Assembly: GCF_036588685.1 (NCBI RefSeq)
Contig: NC_086376.1
Location: forward strand, 57,125,166 to 57,189,165
DNA: 64,000 bases
Reading direction: 5' to 3'
From: Mytilus trossulus
Lineage: Eukaryota; Mollusca; Bivalvia; Mytilida; Mytilidae
The notes beneath the pieces are model-generated. The model was not told the origin of the DNA, did no database searches, and saw only the letters and a program-made list of their open reading frames with translations. Positions 48,561 through 60,010 of this stretch are shown piece after piece; positions within the stretch are counted from its first letter, which is position 1; the number at the start of each line of letters is the position of its first letter. The position numbers were made by a program, and so were the translations under genes.

Positions 48561-49770
48561 TTCTGTTATATTCTATTTACAGATTTCGAATTGAGTATAT
48601 AGAAAGTATTCGAACAACCTTAGCCTTATTTTATATATACGGAATTATTTCTTAAAATATTACATATCTAGACGTAATATAATACAGACAGACACATTTT
48701 ATTTTCACCTGATACTCTGGTACTGACTTTGTTAAATGTCGGACTTATGGGTTTGTCGGACTATTGGGTTGTCGGACTAATGGGTTGTCGGACCAATGGG
48801 CTGTCGGACTAATGGGCTGTCGGAATAATGGCGTGTACCTAGATACGTGAATTTTAAGTATGTTTTATGTTTTAGAAAAATAAAAAATTACCAGGATTTT
48901 GCCGTGCACTTTTTTTCCTTCCTCCAGAAGGTGCCAAAATAAACTAAGTCAGTTGGGAAACAGGTTTGAGAACTTCCCCACAGGTAATAATTAAAATGAG
49001 CATTTTTTATTGACATGGACATTAGATGGACAATAGATACCTGACAATAATTGGTTATTTAAACTGTGTATCTGAGTGGACCATATCAAGGTAAACTCGA
49101 CTGTTTATTAATTTTATCATCTTCTGCAGAGACGAAAAAAAGTGTACGGCAAAATCCAGTTAAGTTAGGAATTTTCTAAATCATACAATGCATTTGAATT
49201 CTATTTATCTAGGGCATGCTATGCCTTAAAACTTTTCCAGATGCACAGGTTTGCCTGTACTCTGATAAAATTTGAGGTGAAAATACGGCCATTTTAGCCA
49301 TAGGGTCCACATGATAATGGTAATAGAAGTGTTGCATGAAATGAATGTCAAGTTTATTTTGGTGGCTATTTGCTATTTAAAGTGAGTTTATAAAAAGACA
49401 ATCCTGAAAGAAGATTAGACCCAGACAGCATGCAGCATTGCTTTTTGTGTAAATCAATTTGAAATAACAGACATCAATAGAAATAAATAAAAAATATATA
49501 TATATTGATCGACATACAATTGTTTTTTATTTGGTTTATATAGTATATTACAGAAAAAAAGTTTAATTTTAACATTTATTTATGTCAGTCTCTTGCTTCT
49601 GAAAGGCAGTCTATATATCATTGAGTCTCTCATGAATGGTTTTTTAATACATTTTAATATCAAAAAGATTTAGATTAATGAAATGAAGTCCAAGTCCAAG
49701 TCTTGAAATAGCATATTTTTCATATTTAATATCCAACAGTTTTTTTTTCAGTTACTTTGTATATTTTAAG

Positions 49771-51325
49771 GGCAAGAGAATTATTTGACTCCAGATAGTA
49801 AATGGAGCCAATATTTCATTGCTGAAGATTCCATTCTGGTATATAAAGGTAATCTATTCAACTCAGCTAAACATGCAGCATTTGATGCTTTGCAATATAT
49901 TCCTAGAATTTCTTTAATAAATTTAAAATGCAAGTGGTCCAAGGTCACAGTTGTCGTCCTTTGGTTTTCCTGGTCTATGAATATAGTCCCTAGTCTTTAA
50001 CAGTGTATAACTTGCATTTTTATTTTATACACCTGTCCAATTTATTTCTTGATATTTAACGCATGAAATATAAAGTTCTTGGCCACATCCATTTGTATTT
50101 TTGTCCATCTAATGTCAGAGTTGAGCCTTTTTCAGCTGATTTTTATAGTTTGTTCTTATGTTGTACTGTTATACCACTGTCCCAGGTTAGGGGGAGGGTT
50201 GGGATCCTACTAACATGTTTAACCCAACCACATTATTTAATTAAGTATGTGTCTGACCCAAGTCAGAAGCCTGTAATTCAGTGGTTGTCGTTTGTATATG
50301 TGTTACATATTTGTTTTTTGTTCATTTTTTTATATAAATAAGGCTGTTAGTTTCCTTGTTTGAATTGTTTTACATTGTCTTATCCGGGCCTTTTAAAGTT
50401 GACTATGCGGTATGGGATTTGCTCATTGTTGAAGGTCATATGATGACCTATAGTTGTTAATGTCTGTGCCATTTTGGTCTCTTGTGGACAGTTGTCTCAT
50501 TGGTAAGCATACCACATCTCTCTTATATTCAAAAACTTTTAATTGGTTGAAAAAATGCATGTTTATATAAGGCTTTCCTGAATTGGAAAATGTATTTTCA
50601 GACATAGGTTGATATAGATTTGAATTTGAAATAATTATGATAAATCTGATAAATAAAATGAGTGTTCAGATGCTTTTAACACTTGACTTTTGTAAAATAT
50701 TCAAGAGAAATTAAAAATCAAATTTTTAGGCCAAAATCTTGACAGTTGAAGATATTTGATTTGAACTTCAAAAATAAACATCAAAATGTCAACACTTAAA
50801 TTACCCTAGTTTCTTTAATATATGTCTTATGGCCATGACATTTAAAATTTTGTGTTTTTTGAGTAGTGAGATTTTATTAAAAAAATTACTCAAAAGTGCT
50901 TTGAGCAGTTTTCATGAAACTTTGGTGACTTGTTTCTACCTATTAAAATAACCTCTTTAATTTATTTTTTCTATTATAAATTTATAAGATTGAGGACTAA
51001 TGGAACTTTATTCTTTAAAAAGCATCCAGCGTATCATGCACTCCTGGTAGTCAGCTCTTAATTACATGTATCAAACCATTGACAATTTGGAAACCTTTTC
51101 TCTAATAGTCTATTAACTGAACTAAAGAAAAGTTTCTGATTGTCAATTTGGATATCTTCATATTACTTTGATTTAAGTATATTTTTATTTTAATTTACTG
51201 ATAGTTGTCTCATAAATATAAGAATAATTTTATGTTGTATTACAGACGGATGGAGCCAAGATGAACATGCATACAGTCCTAGACCCGAAGGAAGACAATT
51301 TCATTATAGTTGCCAGATAAGATGA
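49771..51325 (+). pseudogene. two possible exons of an unrecognised gene (candidate only)
   Basis: Candidate exon 49771-49848 (acceptor TTTTAAG, donor GTAATC) reads GQENYLTPDSKWSQYFIAED then SILVYK. Candidate exon 51246-51325 (acceptor TTGTATTACAG) follows in matching phase and reads DGWSQDEHAYSPRPEG, RQFHYSCQIR, then TGA. The phase match and the good second acceptor are the only support; no protein family is recognised. Another frame of the second exon is also open (TDGAKMNMHTVLDPKEDN, FIIVAR, TAA). The second exon and its intron flank have a diverged copy at 60545-60715, right after the 86-bp array, so this DNA is somehow related to that array. It may be a real terminal exon, a pseudogene or chance. 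Confidence 0.25.
50075..50523 (-). mobile_element. dispersed repeat R1 (inverted copy)
   Basis: Reverse-complement copy: runs from a TTTGTATTTTTGTCCATCT stretch through ACTGTCCCAGGTTAGGGG and TTGTCTCATTGG to CATACCACATCTC. The ORF at 50063-50341 is part of this repeat, not a gene. Confidence 0.82.
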
Positions 51326-51351
51326 TGTAAGTATTTGGTCATTACAATTAT

Positions 51352-51412
51352 AATTGAATAGTTATCAAAGGTACCATGAGGATTATGATTTAATACGCCA
51401 GCACGCGTTTCG
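51352..51412 (-). mobile_element. R3 repeat fragment
   Basis: ATAGTTATCAAAGGTACCAT, then ATTTAATACGCCAGCACGCG, matching the end of R3. It begins just after the candidate terminal exon and its donor-like GTAAGT. Confidence 0.65.
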
Positions 51413-51629
51413 AAACTGTTATGATTTGTAAGGTATTAAAAAAAGAAACGGCTTGAAAAATCATTACAAATTAGTCCAAGATTTCTTTTTCAAATTAATA
51501 TTCGAATAAAATATATTTTATAATTTATGAAATATTATACAGTAAACCAACTCTTTATAGTTTTTTTTGTTTTAATAACCTGAAATCTCATAGTTCAATA
51601 AATATAAAGATAATTTCTTCTCATTATAA

Positions 51630-52110
51630 CCCCCACTTTAAAAAAGGGGGGGGGGGGGTTAGGTAATACTGTTTAACCTCTGTCTATCCATCCATCCATC
51701 AGTTCGTCAGTCCGTCCGTCTCATGAACATTTTTTGTCACATTTTTTTTCAGGAACTCCAATACAAGGATTTCTGAAATTTGGTTTTGGGGTTTATATAT
51801 ATCATCTATATCATGTGATACGTTTTCATATTCATCACTCAGCAACTTCCTGTTTACCGAAAACATGTATTATATTGCACCTGATAGCAAATTTGAATTT
51901 TTCGTCACTTTTCACAGGAACTATATTACAAGAATTTCTGAAATTTGGGTTTAGGGTTTATACAAAAACCTATACTGTGTGATACGTTTTCAGATTCATC
52001 ACTCAACAACTTCCTGTTTAACAAACACTTACATATTTTACACTATTAAAATTATCCCCTTGCGGCGTGGGTATCATCAGTGACCAGTAGCTCACAGTTT
52101 CACTTGTTCA
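51630..52110 (+). mobile_element. dispersed repeat R5 with internal duplication
   Basis: Begins with a G-rich run and CCATCCATCC / CCGTCCGTC tract, then two copies of an approximately 170-bp unit (CAAGGATTTCTGAAATTTGG and CAAGAATTTCTGAAATTTGG; TGTGATACGTTTTCA twice), then GGCGTGGGTATCATCAGTGA. The design again is microsatellite plus internal tandem units. Confidence 0.65.
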
Positions 52111-52403
52111 TTCATCTGTAATTATAATGTACTATGTGTAATTGATGCTCCTGTAGCGCAGTTACTGCGTTCGAGTTTGTTTAATAAAGAATAATAAGAA
52201 TGTATTGTAATTGTTAATATACAACTTGTCCTAGAATTTAGTATTTGACATAAACCATGCTTTCACATTAATTTCTAAATTAATTTCAACAGGAAATAGT
52301 CCCTTAATAATTACAATTTGGAAACCTGTTTTTTTTAGTCTTACTAAAATTATCTGAATGCAAGTAAAGTTTCTGATTGTCAATATTTTTTAAAGTAATT
52401 TTT

Positions 52404-53945
52404 GTCGAGCCTGCAACTTTTGTTGCAGAAAGCTCGACATAGGGATAGTGATCCGGCGGCGGCGGTGTTAGTTCACTTCTTAAAAGCTTTATATTTTAGA
52501 AGGTAGAAAACCTAGATGCTTCGTACTTTGTATATAGATGCCTCATGTTACGAACTTTCCGTCAGTCACATGTCCAATGTCCTTGACCTCATTTCCATGG
52601 TTCAGTGACTACTTAAAAAAAGAGTTAAGATTTTTTGTAATGTTAAATTCTCTCTTATTATAAGTAATTGGATAACTATATTTGGTATGTGCATACCTTG
52701 CAAGGTCCTCATGTCTGTCAGACAGTTTTCACTTGACCTCGACCTCATTTCATGGATCAGTGAATAAGGTTAAGTTTTGGTGGTCAAGTCCATATCTCAG
52801 ATACTATAAGCAGTAGGTCTAGTATATTCGGTGTATGGAAGGACTGTAAGGTGTACATGTCCAACTGGCAGGTGTCATCTGACCTTGACCTCATTTTCAT
52901 GGTTCAGTGGTTATACATATAGTTAAGTTTTTGTGTTTTTGTCATTTTTTCTTATACTATATGCAATAGGTCTACTATAATTGGTGTATGGAATGATTGT
53001 AAGGTGTACATGTCTAGGTGACATGTGTAATCTGACCTTGACCTCATTTTCATGGTTCAGAGGTTATACATATAGTTAAGTTTTTGTGTTTTGGTCTGTT
53101 TTTCTTATACTATATGCAATAGGTCTACTATAATTGGTGTATGGAATGATTGTAAGGTGTACATGTCTAGCTGACAGGTGTCATCTGACCTTGACCTTAT
53201 TTTTTATGGTTCAGTGGTCAAAGTTAAGTTTTTTAGTTTTGGTCTATTTTTCTAATAATTTATGCATTAGGTCAACTATATTTGGTGTATGGACATATTT
53301 TATGATCTGTATGTGGGTTAGGCTGGTTTTATTTGACTTTGACCTCATTTTCAAGGTCCATTGCTAAGTTTTAAGAGTTTTTGTGTTTTGGTCTGTTTTT
53401 CTTATACTATATGCAATAGGTCTACTATAATTGGTGTATGGAATGATTGAAAGGTGTACATGTCTAGCTGACAGGTGTCATCTGACCTTGACCTTATTTT
53501 TATGGTTCAGTTGTCAAAGTTAAGTTTTTTAGTTTTGGTCTATTTTTCTAATAATTTATGCATTAGGTCAACTATATTTGGTGTATGGACATATTTTATG
53601 ATCTTTATGTCGGTTACACTGGTTTTATGTGACTTTGACCTCATTTTCAAGGTCCATTGCTAAATTTTAAGTGTTTGTGTGTTTTGGTCTGTTTTTCTTT
53701 ATTTATAAGCAATTAGTCAACTATATTTGTTGTATTGAAGAATTGTTAGCTGTACATGTCTGCCTGGCATGGTTCATCTGACCTTGACCTCATTTTCATG
53801 GTTGATTGATCAATGTTTCCTTTTCTTGGTTAATGTTGAGTTTATGTGACAGTTAACGTTGTAATAAAGCTTTATATCTAGGTCTATCAAGATAGTATCA
53901 AGGATTAGTAAAGAAGGCGAGACATTTCAGTGTGTGCACTCTTGT
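52404..53945 (+). mobile_element. hairpin-ended element H2 (uninterrupted copy)
   Basis: Left hairpin GTCGAGCCTGCAAC / GTTGCAGAAAGCTCGAC, CCGGCGGCGGCGG microsatellite, then about seven imperfect units of about 150-160 bp, right end GTGTGCACTCTTGT. Each unit has TTTTGTGTTTTGGTCTGTTT, GTATGGAATGATTGTAAGG and TGACCTTGACCTCATTTTC-type segments. ORFs of 62-82 aa are periodic shadows of the repeats. Confidence 0.85.
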
Positions 53946-54857
53946 TTCCAATTTGCTCTTTATATCCTCAGGATGTTTTCGTTTAATTTTGACCAAAGCC
54001 CTATATAGATTCTACATATGAGAGTTATTTCCCTTTTGTATTTGATATAAGTGAAATGTATTTGTAACTGGAAACCATAAGTGATAGAGGCCTAGGGGCA
54101 TTTGATTTGAGATCCTTGATCCATAAAAATGAATATGAGGTCAAGGTCAAAGGTCAAGGTCATGTTCAAAATTTTTATTTTGGCTTGTTATTACAAACTT
54201 TCAGAAATCCTAGTTATAAGATATCAACAAAACATTTTTAAGAATTATTAGTTGCAACATGTCCTAATACATAAATTTGAGTTGAAAGGGTACAAAAGTA
54301 CTTAATGAGAGTTTTCTCCCCCGTGTAATATCTTAAATTACAGATATGGTTATATAACTCATTTATCATATATAATTAAAATATAGGCTCTTGTTTTGGA
54401 CCTCCTTACGTTCAATAATTTGACCATTGCTTTTTATAACTCATGTGTAAATAATACATAATAAAGTCATTGGACTTTTTGCATTAGGTTGCAATCCATT
54501 TAACCTTGAAAAAAACAACCAGAAGTCACCTTTTCTAAACTGGAAGTAGCTATTTTCTCACTAAGTTAATGTAAAAGTATATAGACATATATTTTTGAAA
54601 TCGGTGTCAAGTAAACTCTCAAACAATACTGGAAGTGACATTTTTCACAAAAAAAAATCTCCCTTTTTATATATTTTTTTTGTAAAGAAACCATATATTT
54701 TTGGAATCGGGGTACAATAAGCTTGGATCCACATTCATAATCAAATTTTAATTTTTTCATATTAAAATTATCCTTACTTGTGAAAAGACATTCAATTGTT
54801 CACTCAACAATTGATTTTTAATTTTTTGTTTTCTATAGCCTATAAAATATATATAGT
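53946..54857. other. spacer between H2 and the 86-bp array
   Basis: AT-rich. It contains ATGAGGTCAAGGTCAAAGGT CAAGGTCATG near 54133, a run of AGGTCA-type half-sites in the opposite sense to those of H2. No gene is seen. Confidence 0.45.
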
Positions 54858-55060
54858 ATAGGTAACTTCAAAGAATTGAAAGTGAGGTATGTTTATCTAT
54901 AACATTTTATCATTTTCCTGTTTATCTGTTTCATTTTATATGTTTTCATGTGTATGGGTTTTTTATCATTCTATTTTCTATAGGTGTTTTTCTTTTTTTT
55001 TTTTTAGATTTATTTACATTTTCTATAGGTTACTTCAAAGAATTGAAAGTGAAGTATGGT
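54858..55060 (+). repeat. two diverged edge copies of the 86-bp array core
   Basis: At 54858-54892 and 55022-55060 the sequence ATAGGT(A/T)ACTTCAAAGAATTG is followed by AAAGTGA(G/A) and GTATG. Both are recognisable, mutated versions of the array core with its acceptor and donor positions, separated by AT-rich filler with a T10 tract. Degenerate outer monomers are typical of satellite edges. Confidence 0.6.
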
Positions 55061-56837
55061 TATCTATTTCATTTTATGTTTTAGGTGGCGTCCAAGGATC
55101 CGACAGGCAGGTATGTTAAGATAAGATTGTGTATATTTTTGTACGCCTTTTTGTCCTATTTCCTCTAGGTGGCCTCCCAAGGATCAGAACAGCAGGTATG
55201 TTAAGATAAGATTGTGTATATGTTTGTATGCCTTTTTGTCCTATTTCCTCTAGGTGGCAGTCCAAGGATTGAAAGTGAAGGTATGTTAAGATAAGATTGT
55301 GTTTATATTTGTATGCCTTTTTGTCCAAGTTTCCTTTAGTTGGCAGTCCAAGGATTGAAAGTGAAGGTATGTTAAGATAAGATTGTGTTTATATTTGTAT
55401 GCCTTTTTGTCCAAGTTTCCTTTAGTTGGCAGTCCAAGGATTGGAAGTGAAGGTATGTTAAGATAAGATTGTGTTCATATTTGTATGCCTTTTTGTCCAA
55501 GTTTCCTCTAGGTGGCAGTCCAAGAATTGGATGGGCAGGTATGTTAAAATAAGATTGTGTTCATATTTGTATGCCTTTTTGTCCAAGTTTCCTCTAGGTG
55601 GCAGTCCAAGGATTGGAAGTGAAGGTATGTTAAGATAAGATTGTGTTTATATTTGTATGCCATTTTGTCCAAGTTTCCTTTAGTTGGCAGTCCAAGGATT
55701 GGAAGTAAAGGTATGTTTAGATAAGATTGTGTTTATATTTGTATGCCATTTTGTCCAAGTTTCCTTTAGTTGGCAGTCCAAGGATTGGAAGTAAAGGTAT
55801 GTTAAGATAAGATTGTGTGCATGTTTGAATGTCTTTTTGTCCTAGTTTCTTCTAGGTGGCGGTCCAAGGATTGGAAGTGAAGGTATGTTAAGATAAGATT
55901 GTGTTCATATTTGTATGCCTTTTTGTCCAAGTTTCCTCTAGGTGGCAGTCCAAGAATTGGATGGGCAGGTATGTTAAGATAGGATTGTGTTCATATTTGT
56001 ATGCCTTTTTGTCCAACTTTCCTCTAGGTGGCAGTCCAAGGATTGGAAGTGAAGGTATGTTAAGATAAGATTGTGTTCATATTTGTATGCCTTTTTGTCC
56101 AAGTTTCCTCTAGGTGGCCGTCCAAGAATTGGATGGGCAGGTATGTTAAGATAGGATTGTGTTCATATTTGTATGCCTTTTTGTCCAAGTTTCCTCTAGG
56201 TGGCGTCAAAGAATCGGAAGTAAAGTTATGTTAAGATAAGATTGTGTTCATATTTGTATGCCTTTTTGTCCCAAGTTTCCTCTAGGTGGCAGTCCAAGGA
56301 TTGGAAGTGAAGGTATGTTAAGATAAGATTGTGTTCATATTTGTATGCCTTTTTGTCCAAGTTTCCTTTAGGTTGCAGTCCAAGGATTGGAAGTGAAGGT
56401 ATGTTAAGATAAGATTGTGTTCATATTTGTATGCCTTTTTGTCCAAGTTTCCTTTAGGTGGCAGTCCAAGGATTGGAAGTGAAGGTATGTTAAGATAAGA
56501 TTGTGTTCATATTTGTATGCCTTTTTGTCCAAGTTTCCTCTAGGTGGCAGTCCAAGAATTGGATTGGCAGGTATGTTAAGATAAGATTGTGTTCATATTT
56601 GTATGCCTTTTTGTCCAAGTTTCCTCTAGGTGGCAGTCCAAGGATTGGAAGTGAAGGTATGTTAATATAAGATTGTGTTCATATTTGTATGCCTTTTTGT
56701 CCAAGTTTCCTTTAGGTGGCATTCCAAGGATTGGTAGTGAAGGTATGTTAAGATAAGATTGTGTTCATATTTGTATGCCTTTTTGTCCAAGTTTCCTTTA
56801 GGTTGCAGTCCAAGGATTGGAAGTGAAGGTATGTTAA

Positions 56838-57111
56838 GGTGGTACCTAACACTACAGGGAGATAACTCTGTAAAGTCAGATAAACGTTTTAATTACGTTG
56901 TGTCGTAAAAGGAATATTAAGCTTCTCAATGATCAAAATTGGTGTTTGTCAAACTGCTATATAACCCGTGTAATTTTTCTGACAAAACTCTTGGTTCAAA
57001 ATTTTTAATTGTTTTATATTTTTTGTTAAAAGGTCAAAGTAAATACTTTGACAAAATTTTATGAAAATTAAACGAGCCAAATAAATTTTAGTGAAAGTGT
57101 TGGGTACCACC
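56838..57111. mobile_element. 274-bp TTAA-flanked MITE inside the 86-bp array
   Basis: Terminal inverted repeats GGTGGTACCTAACACT and AGTGTTGGGTACCACC (16 bp, one mismatch). The TTAA of the monomer's own GTATGTTAAG is duplicated at 56834-56837 and 57112-57115. A TTAA target duplication is typical of piggyBac and Kolobok elements. There is no coding capacity. Outside the insertion the interrupted monomer is otherwise intact. Confidence 0.88.
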
Positions 57112-57199
57112 TTAAGATAAGATTGTGTTCATATTTGTATGCCTTTTTGTCCAAGTTTCCTTTAGGTGGCAGTCCAAGGATTGGAAGTGAAGGTATGTT

Positions 57200-60010
57200 A
57201 AGATAAGATTGTGTGCATGTTTGAATGTCTTTTTGTCCTAGTTTCTTCTAGGTGGCAGTCCAAGGATTGGAAGTGAAGGTATGTTAAGATAAGATTGTCT
57301 TCATATTTGTATGCCTTTTTGTCCAAGTTTCCTCTAGGTGGCAGTCCAAGAATTGGATTGGCAGGTATGTTAAGATAAGATTGTGTTCATATTTGTATGC
57401 CTTTTTGTCCAAGTTTCCTCTAGGTGGCAGTCCAAGGATTGGAAGTGAAGGTATGTTAAGATAAGATTGTGTTCATATTTGTATGCCTTTTTGTCCAAGT
57501 TTCCTTAAGGTGGCAGTCCAAGGATTGAAAGTGAAGGTATGTTAAGATAAGATTGTGTTTATATTTGTATGCCTTTTTGTCCAAGTTTCCTTTAGTTGGC
57601 AGTCCAAGGATTGGAAGTAAAGGTATGTTAAGATAAGATTGTGTGCATGTTTCAATGTCTTTTTGTCCTAGTTTCTTCTAGGCGGCGGTCCAAGGATTGG
57701 AAGTGAAGGTATGTTAAGATAAGATTGTGTTCATATTTGTATGCCTTTTGGCCAAGTTTCCTCTAGGTGGCAGTCCAAGAATTGGATGGGCAGGTATGTT
57801 AAGATAGGATTGTGTTCATATTTGTTTGCCTTTTTGTCCAAGTTTCCTCTAGGTGGCAGTCCAAGGATTGGAAGTGAAGGTATGTTAAGATAAGATTGTG
57901 TTCATATTTGTATGCCTTTTTGTCCAAGTTTCCTTTAGGTGGCAGTCCAAGGATTGAAAGTGAAGGTATGTTAAGATAAGATTGTGTTTATATTTGTATG
58001 CCTTTTTGTCCAAGTTTCCTTTAGTTGGCAGTCCAAGGATTGGAAGTAAAGGTATGTTATGATAAGATTGTGTGCATGTTTGAATGTCTTTTTGTCCTAG
58101 TTTCTTCTAGGTGGCGGTCCGAGGATTGGAAGTGAAGGTATGTTAAGATAAGATTGTGTGCATGTTTGAATGTCTTTTTGTCCTAGTTTCTTCTAGGTGG
58201 CAGTCCAAGGATTGGAAGTGAAGGTATGTTAAGATAAGATTGTCTTCATATTTGTATGCCTTTTTGTCCAAGTTTCCTCTAGGTGGCAGTCCAAGAATTG
58301 GATTGGCAGGTATGTTAAGATAAGATTGTGTTCATATTTGTATGCCTTTTTGTCCAAGTTTCCTCTAGGTGGCAGTCCAAGGATTGGAAGTGAAGGTATG
58401 TTAAGATAAGATTGTGTTCATATTTGTATGCCTTTTTGTCCAAGTTTCCTTAAGGTGGCAGTCCAAGGATTGAAAGTGAAGGTATGTTAAGATAAGATTG
58501 TGTTTATATTTGTATGCCTTTTTGTCCAAGTTTCCTTTAGTTGGCAGTCCAAGGATTGGAAGTAAAGGTATGTTAAGATAAGATTGTGTGCATGTTTCAA
58601 TGTCTTTTTGTCCTAGTTTCTTCTAGGCGGCGGTCCAAGGATTGGAAGTGAAGGTATGTTAAGATAAGATTGTGTTCATATTTGTATGCCTTTTGGCCAA
58701 GTTTCCTCTAGGTGGCAGTCCAAGAATTGGATGGGCAGGTATGTTAAGATAGGATTGTGTTCATATTTGTTTGCCTTTTTGTCCAAGTTTCCTCTAGGTG
58801 GCAGTCCAAGGATTGGAAGTGAAGGTATGTTAAGATAAGATTGTGTTCATATTTGTATGCCTTTTTGTCCAAGTTTCCTTTAGGTGGCAGTCCAAGGATT
58901 GAAAGTGAAGGTATGTTAAGATAAGATTGTGTTTATATTTGTATGCCTTTTTGTCCAAGTTTCCTTTAGTTGGCAGTCCAAGGATTGGAAGTAAAGGTAT
59001 GTTATGATAAGATTGTGTGCATGTTTGAATGTCTTTTTGTCCTAGTTTCTTCTAGGTGGCGGTCCGAGGATTGGAAGTGAAGGTATGTTAAGATAAGATT
59101 GTGTGCATGTTTGAATGTCTTTTTGTCCTAGTTTCTTCTAGGTGGCAGTCCAAGGATTGGAAGTGAAGGTATGTTAAGATAAGATTGTCTTCATATTTGT
59201 ATGCCTTTTTGTCCAAGTTTCCTCTAGGTGGCAGTCCAAGAATTGGATTGGCAGGTATGTTAAGATAAGATTGTGTTCATATTTGTATGCCTTTTTGTCC
59301 AAGTTTCCTCTAGGTGGCAGTCCAAGGATTGGAAGTGAAGGTATGTTAAGATAAGATTGTGTTCATATTTGTATGCCTTTTTGTCCAAGTTTCCTTAAGG
59401 TGGCAGTCCAAGGATTGAAAGTGAAGGTATGTTAAGATAAGATTGTGTTTATATTTGTATGCCTTTTTGTCCAAGTTTCCTTTAGTTGGCAGTCCAAGGA
59501 TTGGAAGTAAAGGTATGTTAAGATAAGATTGTGTGCATGTTTCAATGTCTTTTTGTCCTAGTTTCTTCTAGGTGGCGGTCCAAGGATTGGAAGTGAAGGT
59601 ATGTTAAGATAAGATTGTGTTCATATTTGTATGCCTTTTGGCCAAGTTTCCTCTAGGTGGCAGTCCAAGAATTGGATGGGCAGGTATGTTAAGATAGGAT
59701 TGTGTTCATATTTGTTTGCCTTTTTGTCCAAGTTTCCTCTAGGTGGCAGTCCAAGGATTGGAAGTGAAGGTATGTTAAGATAAGATTGTGTTCATATTTG
59801 TATGCCTTTTTGTCCAAGTTTCCTTTAGGTGGCAGTCCAAGGATTGAAAGTGAAGGTATGTTAAGATAAGATTGTGTTTATATTTGTATGCCTTTTTGTC
59901 CAAGTTTCCTTTAGTTGGCAGTCCAAGGATTGGAAGTAAAGGTATGTTATGATAAGATTGTGTGCATGTTTGAATGTCTTTTTGTCCTAGTTTCTTCTAG
60001 GTGGCGGTCC
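57200..60010 (+). repeat. higher-order repeat of 11 monomers (about 946 bp, about 3 copies)
   Basis: The diagnostic variant ATTGTCTTCATATTTG recurs near 57296, 58241 and 59187, spacings of 945-946 bp, equal to 11 x 86. Other variants recur in the same order: the AAGG acceptor of CCTTAAGGTGGCAG, the GGCCAAGTTTCC variant and the GTCCGAGG core. This shows the array has been amplified in blocks. Confidence 0.9.

Larger units (their letters stand above)
46074..49315. mobile_element. 3.2-kb fold-back element with long inverted ends
   Basis: Left CATGTGGACCCTATGGCTAA ... ATGGCCGTATTTTCACCTCA (from 46076) is matched, inverted, by TGAGGTGAAAATACGGCCAT ... CATAGGGTCCACATG (to 49313). Each end also holds a 16-17-bp minisatellite of the CCCATTATTCCGACA type: 46195-46280 in one direction and 48737-48832 in the other. 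Inside are R1 (46585-47138), a hAT-like MITE (47487-47716) and repeat R5 (48230-48560). No transposase ORF; no clear target duplication. An apparent exon at 48895 belongs to its inner inverted arms. Confidence 0.8.

Noticed and set aside
48895-48983. Possible exon upstream of 49771 (acceptor ACCAG, donor GTAATA, open frame, matching phase).
   Set aside because: It lies in the inner inverted arms of the 46074-49315 fold-back element (mirror near 49140), so it is most likely transposon DNA.
53134-53663. Two similar ORFs (77 and 62 aa) with shared peptide pieces.
   Set aside because: Periodic shadows of H2 internal tandem units, not a gene family.
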